Source: Clitoria ternatea (Eukaryota; Streptophyta; Magnoliopsida; Fabales; Fabaceae). Taken from it: a stretch of DNA of 64,000 bases. This document shows, piece by piece, positions 35,658-48,799 of this stretch. The position numbers and the translations under genes were made by a program. The stretch lies in the NCBI GenBank assembly GCA_037962975.1, contig CM075673.1, positions 152,230,667 to 152,294,666 of the forward strand, in the 5' to 3' direction. Positions within the stretch are counted from its first letter, which is position 1; every line of letters begins with the position of its first letter. The notes below the pieces were generated by a model. That model had not been told where the DNA came from. It searched no databases and worked only from the letters and a program-made list of their open reading frames with translations.

Positions 35658-37102
35658 ATAATTGACACACCAAACCTCCAGTCACAAGAAAGCTTGTCCC
35701 CCCCCACTTGTTTTATACATTATTAAACCAATACCACACCTTTTTCCAAGTCTGAATTCTCAGAACAACAAAAATTAGTATAAGTCTCTCTTTCTCATTC
35801 CTTCTCTACGTACAAGACACTCTGATTCAAAACTAGGACAATTTTTCAACCAATCTAAGACCCTTCATCAAGGTAAGAGGGGATAGGGTTGTGAATAATT
35901 ATGGAATGGGTAGAATTGTATGCTGTCTAGTATTTTCTAGAATTAATTTTGTATCTTGTTGCTCAATTTTAAAGCTGAAAACGTATGAATTTGATTCTGA
36001 CTTCTTCAACAAAGTTATATATCTTTTTGTTATGTGAATTTGAGACCTGAATCAACTGATTTGGACATGTATAGCATGAGTTATAGTCAAAATACTACAG
36101 CATGTACGTTCTGGAATATGTATCTTCTATTTTGTGTATATATTGATATTCTGGGAATTATACATACGTTTTTAGACTTTGATGTCTTCACGAAAGTTGT
36201 AGATATTTATGTTATGGATCTATAGAAAGTAGTTTCAAGTTAAAAGGATATTTGTAGCTCTAGTTATGCCTAAAATACAGAAGTATGTTTATGCTGAAAA
36301 TCTGCTGGCATAAATTACGAATTGTATTTTTAAAACTGGGAATTTTGTGATGAGAATTAGTGTTCAGTGTCTTCATAAAAGTTTTAGATATTTGTGTTAT
36401 GAGTAATTTAGAACTGGTCCCATGCCAAAATTATTTTTGTAGCTCTAGAAACGTTGAAAATACCAACATATGTACATTTTGTTACTTTCTTTGAGATGGT
36501 TTGATATATTGTGAATATGTGATGTTTCTGTTTGGAATTTGAAGTTATGGTCTGCATGAAAGTTGTAGATAATTTTGTTATGGAACTACAGAAAGTAGAA
36601 TTACTTAAAAAGGATTTGATTTGCTCACATTATGGTCATTCTACTAACATATGTTGCTGTTGAAAAATTCTAAAATTTACTCATAATGGCTTTTATGGAT
36701 GAAAATGATATTTTCCATATGAGTAATGATTTATTATTGAATTATTGAGAAACTATGGATTATTATGGATGTTATTGAGTGTCCTATACATGACATACAG
36801 TATGTATATCTTTGTCATGAATACTTATGAATGACTAAATTAATGTATACATGAATGCCTTGTGGTTTATTAAGATATATTGTTGAAACAGTAAATCCAT
36901 GATTCTGAAAATTAATATATGTGATGTGTCCTTTGAGGACTTGTGGTTTTCCAAGTGATTTTGGAAATATTGATATCATGGTATGTTAAATCGATAAAGA
37001 GAATTAAAGGCATTCATGCATCATAAGCATTTGGACGCACCATGGAATTTAGGGGTTCCATGATTGCCTACCCTGGTGGGGGGTTACTCTATGATGAGTT
37101 TA
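35658..37102 (+). repeat. Right part of giant LTR 1 with loose internal repeats
   Basis: Noncoding. The phrase aaagttgtagatatttatgttatg and relatives recur at about 36010, 36195, 36380 and 36560, so a loose unit of about 185 bases is repeated roughly four times (36000-36650). No gene seen. Confidence 0.55.
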
Positions 37103-37291
37103 AGCCCTATTTTCGCAGGAGCCATGAGGGTGTAGGGATTCATGGTTATGCAAATTCCTACTTGAGTACTTATTTTCACAGGAGCCATGAGGGTGTAGGG
37201 ATTCATGGTTATGCAAATTCCTACGTGTATACTTATTTTTGCAGGAGCCATGAGGGTGTAGGGATTCATGGTTATGCTAATTCCTACTTGT
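37103..37291 (+). repeat. Three 63-bp tandem repeats in giant LTR 1
   Basis: The phrase caggagccatgagggtgtag begins at 37116, 37179 and 37242, exactly 63 bases apart, followed each time by ggattcatggttatgc. 63 is a multiple of three, so open frames pass through the array, but nothing suggests it is coding. Confidence 0.92.
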
Positions 37292-37803
37292 GTCTCTATG
37301 AGACTTTTTACTGCAGTATTCCCACCAAACCAAATGGATCCAGCATGACATCATTTGACTAAGTTAAAGAGTTATTAAATATAAATGAACTTGTTTGGCA
37401 TATTCATCATATAATTATAGTTTGTTGATTGTGTTTGTACAATTTTATTCATTTTATATTTATTCTATATTATGTCTCACTCTTACATTAATTTTTACAG
37501 TGCATGCTACACAGAATGACGAGTGATGCCATGAATGAAGCTTTTATGAAATATTGCTAGGACTTTGGCTTCATTTTAATTTAATGGGTTGTAATAGTAT
37601 ATTGTACTCTGTACTGTTATTTTATATCGTTTCCGCTATATAAATGTTTTTATGCTTTAATTGTTCCCGACTAGTATGCATGATAATATTCCGTATTTAT
37701 CAACTTTTACGTGACTTCAAAATTTAAATTACGAGTTTCAAAATGATTCTTTAAACGCGAAAAATTTATCCAGGAAAATTTAAAAAATTTTATGGACGTC
37801 ACA

Positions 37804-37808
37804 CAGAC
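37804..37808. repeat. Target site duplication of giant solo LTR 1 (right)
   Basis: CAGAC, matching 22280-22284. Confidence 0.75.
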
Positions 37809-40198
37809 CGCCACCGTCACCACCCTTCCCACCTCTAATCCATTACTTTTCCCACCTCCAAACCTTAACCAAACTGTCGCCACTATCACCGCCCCCATCC
37901 ATCCAACCAAACTCACCTTCATCAACAAACTCATCACTAAGCAAACATATAAAACTAGAGACAAGAAAATGAGAATGAGTGGGACTGTCACTACGAGCCT
38001 ATTCCCTCACCACCGCCATCTCTGCACGAGCCACACCCTCATACATTGTCCTTCACCGCGCCACCACCACCCATACTATTGTGTACCGCTCACCATGTCA
38101 CATCATCATCGCGAGCTCCACCACTTTCAATCTCTTATCCCTCTCATCCTCTCCTTCTTCCCCTCTCCTTGCCGTCACCCCTCATTCTTTGGTTCTTCCT
38201 ATTTTTTTTCTATTAGGTTTAGGTTTTTTAGTTTAGGTTTTGGGTCTCACTTAGGTGAGCTTATTAGGTTTTAGTTTAAGTTTTTCTTTCTTTCTTTCTT
38301 TTTGTATGCATTTTTTTCCTTTCTAAAATCTCTAGGGCTTTTGCTTTTAGTTTTAGGCCTCGCTAGGTTGAGGCCTAATCTTTTTATTTATTTATTTTAT
38401 TATTTTATTTATTTTTATTTGTCTTTATTTTATTGTGTTTGTTTGGTCCTTCATTGTAGTCTATGTTTTTTTTAGTCACCTTGTTTTGGGATAAGACCTA
38501 TTAGGCATTTGAATTTCTGTTTTAATTTCTATTTTTTTATTTTCCTTTTTATATTTTCTTTTTACATTTTCATTTTTTACTCATTTTTTCCATCCTTCAA
38601 TGAAAAATAAAATTGATAATAAGTACCTCTCCCTATTATATATGTCATCTCGATTTATCTTGTTTTATTCGGTTTCATTTTATTTCATTTCATTTTAACT
38701 CATTTTATTTCCTAGAAAGAAAATAGCAAAATACTTTACTAATCTTCAAAAGCAAAAACAAATATTTTCAAAAAAAGAAGAAAAGTTTTTTTGAAAAAAT
38801 AAGTTTGGTTCCAAAAACAAAAATCAATTTTCTTTAAATAATTTTAAGCAACGATTTTATAACGATGTCGTGTAAAATACTTCGTCTACATCGACGTTAT
38901 AAGATCACGAAAGTGGATACATGTACCGAGTACTCCATCGTTTATCTTTCTTTGGGTATAAAACCTTTTTTGTAAATAAAATGTAATAGGATTCCCTTTT
39001 AAAATAAGTAAAAATTTAAAAATATCTTTTCTTTAAATGAAGTCAAGATTTCATATCTCTTTTAAAAAGAAAATTCATTTCCAAAGGCTTTTAAGATTTT
39101 TTTCCTCAAAAAAGAAACTATTTTAGAATTTAATTTTCAAATTTATTTACAAATCAAGAACTACATAGCCCTAATTTCCTGACGTAACTGGGATTACACA
39201 AGCGAGAATAATTCTTGTTGGGCCCATTTTCCTTTTAGTAATTCTCATTTGCCGTTGTTTATTTTGATCAATTTTAAAGTTGTTACTATTTAAATATAAA
39301 TCCCATTTTTTTATGATAGGATTAATTTAAACGAGACGTCTTGTTGACCTTGTCACGTTTTACAACCTCGCTTCTGTGCATCAAAAAGTAAAGTTTTTTT
39401 CATGATAAGATTAATTTGGACGAGACATCATATTAATCTTGTTAAATTTCAAACATGTTTTATTTAAGATTAATTTGGACGAGACATCATGTTAATTTTA
39501 TTAAGATTTAAATGTACTTCTATCTAAGAGTAATTTAGACGAGTTGTCCTGTTAACCTTATTTCGAAAAATCATTTTTCCTTGTTCATATCCTTCAATTC
39601 CCTTTTTTAGCGGTTAAATCAATTTCTAGGCTATTTAAAATACACGCAATCAATGTGATAACCATTTTATAACTGACGGCATGCGGTGCTAATACTTTCT
39701 CCATTTGTAATTTGACTACTGAATTTAGGATCTCATTTTTATGATTAGTGTCTTAACAAAGGTTTTCCCGATATTTTACCTTTAAATAAATATTAGTGAC
39801 AATTTTTTTAAAAAAAGATTTCAAATTTTTCTTTTTCACGGTGGACCTTCTACTATAATCCTGGTCGTTACAAGAAATTATGAAAATTTTGTTGTTAAAG
39901 GCATGTTCACTTGGATCTTTAATTTTTTTTCCACCTAAATTTGTCTTTCCTTCAGAATCTTGGATGGCGTAATGTATAAGAATTACCTGGTTGATTGATG
40001 CTTAAATTTTACTTTTTTTCATTTCTTTTTTATAAGATTTAATTACATTATTTTACACCTAATTAAAAATTTAGTTCATCTAGGTAAATATATTAAAATT
40101 TTTAATTATTTTTGTTAAATTACCTTTCATATTAATTAAGATAAAAATAAAATTTTTAAATTCTATTAATATCAATAAAAAATATATAATTAACAATG
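37809..40198. other. Intergenic stretch between the two giant LTRs
   Basis: 37809-38180 is CAC/ACC-rich, continuing the composition left of 22280. After that it is T-rich with ttta and tttc runs (38280-38620). Degenerate repeats at 39320-39560 are listed separately. No supportable gene. Confidence 0.45.
39320..39563 (+). repeat. Degenerate tandem repeats, four copies
   Basis: The phrase gattaatttggacgagacat..ttaatcttgtta occurs at 39320, 39409, 39468 and 39528 (spacing 89, 59, 60), with mismatches in each copy. The last two spacings suggest a 60-base unit. The family is not recognised. Confidence 0.7.
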
Positions 40199-40203
40199 AT
40201 GTG
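40199..40203. repeat. Target site duplication of giant solo LTR 2 (left)
   Basis: ATGTG here is repeated at 49686-49690. Confidence 0.75.
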
Positions 40204-43053
40204 TGTAACATCCTAAGTTTGAAAATTTTTGGAAAATAACTTATTTGGTTCGGTAACTTGTTCCCCTCTTGCACACCTCCCACTATATTGAACGTATCTC
40301 CCCCAAATGTTAATAGAATTGAGTCGTTTTTATCCCAAATTTTCTGTATGAAAAATATTTACAATATTCTTATGTTGAGAAGAAAACCCAGTTTTCACTC
40401 CATCAATCCCAGATTTTAAAACATGCGCTCATTCACGAGTGCACTATTTTAGCTTGACATTTTCATGGTATTTTTAGCATAACTCTCTCATACGATATCC
40501 GATTTATGCAATTCCAGTCCTAAAATTTCCATATCAAAATTATATACAATTTTTATGAAGATCACGAAGGCCAATTCCTTCCCCATTCGTTCAGTTTTTC
40601 AATTCTTTCAAGGTTTGCTTCCAATTCGTAACAGCTCTGCCCTATTTCAGAAAAATTCATATATTTCCTTCATAAGACGCCGGAACCTCTTCATTCTTTT
40701 TTCTATGGTTTTGTATCAAAAAATACTACAACTTTGATAAAGGGAACAAAGGCTAATTCTCAAAGGAAAAATCATGGTAAAATTATCTTTTCAACCTTAA
40801 AGAATTTAGGAGCTCCGAGAGCACTTTACCTTGGTTTGAGCATAACTCAGGCTACCAATATTGGATTTTTACGTGTTATATATCGTTTCGAAGAGAAAAT
40901 AAAGATCTACAACTTTTGTGTTGTAAGTTTCCTCTGTTATGAGCGTAGCATAATTTAAAATTTTACACATGTCCAGCTCTTATTATCGCAACACATCACC
41001 TTTTCAATAACAAATGGACCAATCAGCCAATAGCACCTTGCATCACATGTCTTCCTCTGATTGGACCAAAATTCACACTCTCTTCAGCCTAAAATCAGCC
41101 TTGAAGAACAGATTGGACATTGTTTTTTTATTTCCTTGCATCACCGTGAATTGCTCTCAAAATTGTCCTTGGTTCCTTTTTCATTTTTGCAATAAAAGGT
41201 TCCACCATCTCCCTTGTTTTTCTTCAAACAACATTCTTAATCTACCTTCTTGAAACATGAAAACATAACCACCACTTCACTTCACCACTCTTAATTCATC
41301 TCATTGAAACACAAAATAGCTTCATCTCTTCCATTTTTGGTGGTTGGACCCATGAGCTAAGGGAGCTAAAAGCTTGGAACTTTCGTTTTTCCTCTTCATT
41401 GTGAGCTTAGCTTCACCTAAGTAAGGATCATGCATGTTGATTTTAATGATAAATTCTAAATATTTGTAGTATTGCATGTTGATTTCAATAAATTTAAGGA
41501 CAACCATGGAGATCAAGGGTTTAGATGATAAAAAATTGCTCTTGAAAATAGAAAGCTAAGGCTGAAAATTTTAGAATTTGAAATGGCATCTTGAAACCCC
41601 AAAGCCGTGAGTGTAATGTTGATTTTCTTTCAATTTTTGAGGTAAGTTTCAGAAATTGATAATGTTCCTTAAATGTTCATGTATGTGATGAATCAATTGC
41701 CAAGCGTTGCTCCCTTTTTATTTGTTCTTGGCCGAGAGGTACACTTAGAGTTCTCTTGGTCTTAGGCTAAATTTTAGAACGAGAAAATGGTTTTATAATG
41801 CATTGCTAATGTTGTTTGAAGTTTCTTTTTATGGCTGTAAGTTGGTATTGTGGTTCTTTAATAAAATGTGATAAAAGTCTTAGGGTGTCAAAAAGATTGA
41901 TTGGTAATGAAACCGGATGGTAAAGAGTTATAAAATAGTTGAAATGTCATTTGATTTAGTAGGAAATTATAGTTATAAAACCATGTATGATCACAAGGTA
42001 AAATAAAATTTGTGGCACTTAGTAAGAATAGATTTTTAACAATGAATGTGTGGTTGAATGGTAGGATATGATATAAGGCCTTAAAAATGCTAAGCAAATT
42101 AATTGATATTAATTATAATGAACCTGAATTGTAAAGAAGCTAAAATACTTATTATCTTACTTGATTTAATTTTAAAAATTTCCAGCTAAGAGATTATGTT
42201 GGCAAAATAAAATCATGGTGATGTTAAAAGTTAAAATCTGACAATGTTAAAAACTACAGTTTTAAGAATTAAAACATAAACTTTTCAGCCGGTGTAAAAA
42301 GTTAGATTTTTTGAGTGATGTTAAAAATAGATTTCTTTAAGAAAATTTAAAGGTTGATTTTTAAATATTAATTTTTAGTATAAAATATAAGGTTGGATTT
42401 TCTAAATAAATTCTTGTGGAATTTTGTTTAAAGAAGTTTTATAAAAATTTAAACTAATTAAGAAGTGTTTCAAGGCTGAAGTTTTATATTAAAATTTTGA
42501 CAAAATAAATTTTAATAATTTTGAATTTTTAAAAGTTAACTATGGACTAATTAAATTAAGTAAAGTTTATTGGATAATTTTATATGAATACCTAGATGTT
42601 AAAGTTTAGAAAGTTATAAATGATCTAAGAACTCTTAAGTAAAATGTTTTTGAATATTTAATCACTTAAGAACAAAAGAAAATCTTATAAAGGTTATAGA
42701 GAATACTTGATTTGTTTTTAATGAAAAGGGTATTAAAATAATTATTAAATCTTAGAATTTATTGTAATTATTAAATTATAAGGGTTGGTTATTTGAACGT
42801 CAAAATTGTGATTTCTAAGTAACGTAGAAATTATTAAAGTAATTATTATTAATTTACGAATTTCTAGTCTTGGAAACCAGAAATCGATGATTGAATCAGA
42901 GCGTTCGAGAACCGTTTGAGTTTTGGAATCGAGGATTCTTGGTAGGGGGAGTATTATATCTTAAATGCATAGATTATGAACGGATAGGGGTATATATGCT
43001 TATTTATATTGATGAATGTGATATTCATTGATTCATGCTTGATGAATTCTATG

Positions 43054-43054
43054 G

Positions 43055-43089
<35 letters not shown>
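43054..43089. repeat. (GAT)n microsatellite in giant LTR 2
   Basis: About twelve gat/atg triplets in a row. Confidence 0.95.
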
Positions 43090-43975
43090 TCATTTGTGGT
43101 CGTCAGTTATATACCACTTAATTGTTGTCGTTGGTTTGATTGACAATTTTTAAACATGTTGGTTCTGTTTATGTGTATGCATTGATGATGAATGAATGAT
43201 TATAATTTTAAATTGCATGAGGTAACTTAGTGAATGTTGTGTTGATGATTAATTATTGGTTGTTGCATGCTATGTTTGTCGATATGTTATGGTGAAATCC
43301 TTGATGATGGTAACCAAGTGGTAGCCCCTGATGATGGTAATCAAGTGGTCTATTGATGATTGATAATTATTTGACATAGCATTTGCATTCAGACGCATAT
43401 AAGACTGTAGGGGGCTTGTGATGCTGACTCAGATGGGAGGGAGGCCTGATGGTAAGGCACAGACCCTGTGGTGGTTTCTTCAGATTCCACAGCCGCCTTC
43501 GAGTCAAACTCAAGGCCAGCCCGCAACACTACCGTTGTCGCTAGGAGCGACTGTGTTGCATGAATGGACGAGCGGTTTGGTACCTGTAAAACGATCGAAT
43601 CAGCTGAGAGCTGAGATATATTATTATATTGTGTAATTTCTATCGTTAGAGTCGTATCTGCATGCATGTGCATTCGCATATAATTATTGAGACTGATGAG
43701 CTATTGGATAGCTCATTATATGTATTGTTGTGTTGTTTACATTTGAGGTATTGCAAACTTTGTTAAATGACTATATATGATGATGTTTATATCCATGAAT
43801 GAATTGTGGTAGAATTGGACAGGTAGTTGATATTACTATGATTAAATTTGGTTCAATACCTGTCATTTAACATATATGTGCTCACCCCTAAGTTGTTGTC
43901 ATTTTTCAGTGAATGTGGACCGAGGTGATGTTTGGTAATTGCTTGGTTGAAGTTGTTGTGGTCTTGGAGTCTCAT

Positions 43976-43999
43976 ATATATATATATATATGTATATAT
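43976..43999. repeat. (TA)n tract at left edge of the viral insertion
   Basis: tatatatatatatata, one gta, then tatatatat. It continues on the far side of the viral DNA as the longer run at 49315-49358. Confidence 0.8.
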
Positions 44000-44003
44000 A
44001 TAT

Positions 44004-45703
44004 TCACCTTTAAAAAATTATTATTCTAGGCCTTCTTTGGCAGATGTTCAATATAAAGAGAGAGGAGAATTAACTAATGTTAATTATTCCGGTCATGATA
44101 TTGTAGAATGGAATATAGATGGGTTAAGTGAGCAAACAATATTAGATATAATGACCCATATGACTATGTGTGCAACAGCATACAAGACTAAAAAAATAAG
44201 TGAAAAAGATGCAGCTATATTAATAATACAAGGATTCACCGGACAACTAAAGGGGTGGTGGGATAATCTCTTATCTCCCCAAGATAAAGGTTTAATATTA
44301 GAAAGTGTAAAAAGCGAAGGGAGTACTGATTCAAATGCAGTAAACACTTTAATCTATTCTATTATTAAAAGTTTTATTGGAGATCCGCAATTATTTAGAG
44401 AACGAGTATCAATTCAGCTAACTAATCTTAGATGCCCCACTATGTCGGACTATAGGTGGTATAAAGATAATTTTCTGTCAAAAATAACTCTTAGAGAAGA
44501 TGAAAGTGAGGGTTTTTGGAAAGAAAAGTTTATAGCAGGACTGCCAAGATTATTTTCTGAAAAAGTAAAACATAATTTAGAGAAAGCGTATGGGCCAGAA
44601 ATTAACTATAAACTCTTAACATATGGAGAACTACATAATCATATAGTCGATACGGGTATTAATATTTGTATGGATTACAAATATTACAAAATAAAATAAA
44701 AAAGGAAAGCATGGTAGACAAAAGGGAAGTAGGGACTTTTTGTAACCAATATGGAATAAAGAATAATATAATTGCTCCTAGTACTCAAAGAAGACATAAA
44801 AAGAAATTTGAGCAAAAGAGTCGAGCCCCTACTAATAAATTCATAAAAAATATAAGAAAGAATATTAATAAAAAGCCTACTAATATTTCTCAGCCTCAAA
44901 CTTCTCAAAAATTTAATAAAAGAAGACAGATAGTTACTTGTTGGAAATGTGGGAGAAAAGGTCACATAGCAAAGAATTATAGAGTTCAAGAAAAAATAAA
45001 TGCTTTAGAACTTGATGACAAATTAAAAGAAAGTTTATTACAAGTCTTAATAAGCTCAGAACCAGAAGAGGAAGATGAAGAAGTAATAGAAGAATCTGAT
45101 AATGAATTATATCAGTTAGAAAATTTTTTAGAAGAAGAAAGTTTTAAGTCAGAAGAAGAAGACTATTGTTTAGGACCCAGGTTATGTTCGTGTTTGAAAT
45201 GTCTAACAGTTAATATGATAACAAAAGATCAAACTTCTGTATTAATTTCAATAATTGATAAAATGGAAGATTCTCCATTAAAGACTGAGTTTTTATCTCA
45301 ACTTAATGATTTGTTATCTAGACAAGAACAAACAAAATTAATAGAGCCAGTAGAGATGAAAGATATTTTAAAACGTTTTAAGCAACCAAGTCCAGTCTCT
45401 ATTAAGGATCTTCAAGAAGAAATTAAGTCCTTAAAACAAGAAATACAAGAGTTAAAACGAAATGATATCTCTTTAGAATTTAAGATATTGGAGTTGGAAG
45501 GAAAGAAGATTATAGAAGGACAAGCTTCTTCTTCGGGAGAAAGGCAAGCTTCTAAAGAAGATGTTACTGAAACATACATAAATTTATTAACTCTTATTAC
45601 TTCTCATAAATGGTTGATCGAAGTCTCATTAATAGTAAAGAATGAAAAATTTGATATGATTGCATTAGTTGATTCTGGAGCTGATATAAATTGTATACAA
45701 TAA
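44004..45703 (+). pseudogene. Viral ORF1 part: coat protein region, zinc knuckle, protease
   Basis: The first piece, to 44699, has IVEWNIDGLSEQTIL and GFTGQLKGWWDN, marks of the coat-protein region seen in florendovirus-like and related endogenous viruses. A frame change near 44670-44700 leads to the second piece. This has a Lys-rich stretch, then a zinc knuckle (from 44939) whose last Cys is replaced by Tyr (HIAKNY), an acidic stretch and the protease site VDSGAD (Asp codon 45671-45673). A TAA at 45701-45703 cuts the protease. Start and end are defined by similarity, not by a start codon. The 5' part is missing at the (TA)n junction. Confidence 0.75.
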
Positions 45704-47550
45704 GGGTTAATTCCTATTAAGTATTATGAAACAACTAATGAGGGAGTCAGTAGTGCTAATGGATCTAAAATGAATATTCAGTATAAATTATCTAATGCTA
45801 AAATATGTAAAAATAAAATTTGTTATCAGACATCTTTTGTTCTTGTTAAAAATATGACCTCTTCCTTAATACTAGGAACCTCATTTCTAACTTTATTATA
45901 TCCTTTTAAGGTAACAGAAACTGGGATAATCTCTATGTCCTTAGACCAAGAAATTTTCTTTGAATTTATAAAGCCTCCCAGATTAAGAGAACTAAATGAA
46001 TTAAAAGAAAATTTAATATAAAGTATAAATTTATTAACAAGAATAACAAAACAAATACAAATGATAAATCAAGAGATATATTATAAACGAATTGAGGACC
46101 AAATTAGTACCCCTAGAGTGCAAGCAATAATAAAAAACATTCAACAAAAAATTGAAAAGGAGATTTGCGAAACTAATCCTATTGCTTTTTGGAATAGAAA
46201 AAAATATGAAATATCTCTACCATATGAAGATAATTTTTCTGAAAGCCAAATTCCTACTAAATCTAGAACTATTCCTATGAATCAACAATATTTAGAGTAT
46301 TGTAAAAAGGAAATACAAGAGTATCTAGACAAAGGGTTAATCAGACCTTCAAAATCTCCTTGGAGTTGTTCAGGGTTTTATGTTATGAATGCCTCAGAGC
46401 AAGAAAGAGGCGCTCCTAGATTAGTAATAAATTACAAACCCTTAAACAAAGCATTAAAATGGATTAGGTATCCTTTACCAAATAAATTAGATCTAATCAA
46501 AAGACTTAACAAAACTAATATATTTTCAAAGTTTGATATGAAGTCTGGATATTATCAAATTTCTGTAAAAGAAGAAGATAAATACAAAACTGCTTTTGCA
46601 GTACCTTTTGGACATTACGAGTGGAATGTAATGCCTCAAGGATTAAAGAATGCTCCAAGCGAGTTTCAAAATATAATGAATGATATATTTTATCCATACA
46701 TGGATTTTTCAATAGTATATTTAGATGATGTCTTAATTTTTTCAAAAGGAATAAACCAACATATAAATCATTTAGAGAAATTTATTCAAGCTATAAAAGA
46801 ACATGGTCTTGTAGTATCTGCTAAAAAGATAAAATTATTTCAAACCAAAATAAGATTTTTAGGGTTAGAAATCTATCAAAATACTATTGTTCCCATTCAA
46901 AGGTCTTTAGAATTTGCTGATAAATTTCCAAATGAAATAAGGGACAAAAAACAGCTGCAACGATTTTTAGGATGTATAAACTATATTGCTGATTTTATTC
47001 CAAATATTAGAATTACCTGTGCACCTTTATATAAAAGGCTCAAAAAGGATCCCCCTAGTTGGGATGAAACTATGACTCAATCTGTTATGAAAATCAAAAC
47101 TTTAACAAAGAAAATTCCTTGTTTAGGTATACCTAATCTAGAGGCAGAATTAATCTTAGAAACCGATGCTTCAGATATAGGATATGGTGGAATATTAAAA
47201 CAAAGACTTCAAAGTTCTAAGATAGAATAGATTGTTAGATATCATTCGGGGATATGGCATTCGGCTCAACAAACATATTCAACTGTCAAAAAAGAAATTC
47301 TTGCAATAGTTTTATGTGTTTTAAAATTTCAAGATGATTTATTTAGTAAAAGTTTTTAATAAGAACTGATTGTAAAGCTGCTCCAAGCATATTTCAAAAA
47401 GATGTTCAAAATCTTATTTCAAAACATATATTTGCTCGATGGCAATCTTTACTATCCTGTTTTGAATTTGACATAGAACATATTAAAGGAGAGAAGAATT
47501 CTTTACCCAACTATTTAACCCGAGAATTTCTACAGGAACATCATGACTGA
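45704..47550 (+). pseudogene. Viral ORF1 part: RT and RNase H
   Basis: The same frame as the zinc-knuckle piece continues, cut by TAA at 46019 and TAG at 47228. RT has KFDMKSGYYQI, FGHYEWNVMPQGLKNAP and YLDD at 46718-46729, all catalytic Asp present. RNase H begins with LETDASDIGYGG (first Asp codon 47165-47167). Beyond 47230 the RNase H goes on (IVRYHSGIWHSA), then a one-base change near 47357 moves it to another frame, which ends at TGA 47548-47550. The RT core itself (46061-47230) is open. Confidence 0.8.
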
Positions 47551-48777
47551 TAAAGGAAAAGTCATATCAAAAGATCAATATGGAACCCCAAAAAGAGTAT
47601 TACCCTTATCCTTTTCTTCTTCATTAATCTCTCTTACTCCAAAGACTCCTCAACTATATCTCAAGTAGTAACCACTCCAGTACAAAAACCCTTAACTCCT
47701 TCTTCTTCTAAATCCTTAACTCCTCTTACTTTTAATCCAAATACCCTCGTTAGACCTTCTGACCTTTCAAGGCCAACCCCATTCATTAATTAAGAAGGTT
47801 ACCTAGAAAAACCTGAAAAACTTCCAATAACTTTTATTGAAAGAGAATGGATAGAGCAAGATCCAAAAGATTTGGCATTACAGTTATTATCCTCATTTCA
47901 TTATATTCCGGGAGATCTCAAGAAAACTAGAACATTCTATGAGTTCATACTGGTAGATACTGATTCAATACAGTTAGAACATTATTATTCAAAAGAAGAA
48001 CCCAATACCATTTCTTATTCAAAATTTAAAATTTGCAAAATAATTTCTCCTCATGAGTGGAATAAAGCATTGGTACTACCCAGAGAGTTCTCCAGACAAT
48101 TTGATCCTCAGACTTATAACTATTTTGATTATATGATGGCTTGGTATAATATGCTATATCTGCGACCATATACTCATTCCTGGTTTATCTGGTTCAGAAG
48201 AGGGGTCTCATTAAAATTCCCCAAATGGTTCATAAAATGGTTCTATGACGTAGGACCAATTATTCAAGTCTTTCCTCCAGAAGTTCAAAATCTATTTCTT
48301 TATTTTAAAGAAAAAACAACTTTTGTATCAGGATATAGACTAATTTCCTTTGTTGCCAGTCAAAGCATAACTTGGATCTTTACTTGGGATTATTCAATAA
48401 ATCCTACCCATGAAGTATTAAAACTACCTACCTTAACCCGTACCCTTAAGATAAAGTGGTGGGCCAAATTCAATATTGGCCTGATATCCAAATCAAAAAT
48501 TGATCGGTGGGTCTCTCAACAAAATGTGTCTGACCCAAAGCATTTAGATTCAGCAATAACTTTCAACAAGACTTCATTATTTTTAGCTGAAAAACAAAAA
48601 ATAATGGCAGAACTTGCTGCCGTATCCTCAGAAGAAGAGTTACAGAAGACTTTGGGAAAGATAAGATCTTTATCATCAGAATCTTCATCTTCTTCTCAAA
48701 AGAATGAAGAAGATTTAGAATTAATTGAAGACCCTAGTAATGATAATGAAGATATGTGTTTTGGTATGTATGATTAA
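47543..48777 (+). pseudogene. Viral ORF2, unknown function
   Basis: An ATG at 47543 overlaps the ORF1 stop by eight bases (atgactga). The frame soon meets TAG at 47666-47668. The main open part runs on in another frame to 48777, open from about 47795 with its first internal ATG at 47872. It has Trp/Tyr-rich segments (WFIWFRRG, WFIKWFYD) and a Ser/Glu-rich acidic tail. No known enzyme motif is seen. An ORF of this place and size follows the polyprotein in florendoviruses, where its function is also unknown. Confidence 0.65.
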
Positions 48778-48799
48778 AAAATTTCAAGACCTGATAATT

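Larger units (their letters stand above)
22285..37803 (+). mobile_element. Giant solo LTR 1 (about 3.65 kb) split by a nested element
   Basis: The left part, 22285-23786, starts TGTAACATCCCAAAAATTTC. The right part, 35658-37803, ends TTTTATGGACGTCACA. With the nested Tat element and one copy of its 5-base duplication removed, the LTR is about 3,648 bases and is flanked by CAGAC on both sides. No coding internal region of its own is present, so it is a solo LTR left by LTR-LTR recombination. The opening matches giant LTR 2 at 40204. LTRs of several kilobases with a TGTAACATCC opening suggest a Ty3/gypsy chromovirus such as Tekay, but no coding part is here to test that. Orientation is not proven. 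Confidence 0.7.

Noticed and set aside
37042..37362. Open frame of about 106 codons in giant LTR 1
   Set aside because: It is made of the 63-base repeats, a multiple of three, and is surrounded by noncoding LTR.
22285..37803. Giant LTR 1 as two LTRs of a full element around the Tat genes
   Set aside because: The Tat genes have their own 800-base LTRs and TTTCC duplication; the outer parts share no repeated end with each other.
37792..38274. Thr/Pro/His-rich frame
   Set aside because: Low-complexity CAC/ACC composition, and it crosses the LTR end at 37803.
43932..48777. A Ty3/gypsy element instead of a virus
   Set aside because: No integrase and no LTR pair are present, a distinct ORF2 follows the RNase H, and a promoter region leads back to an ORF1 start.
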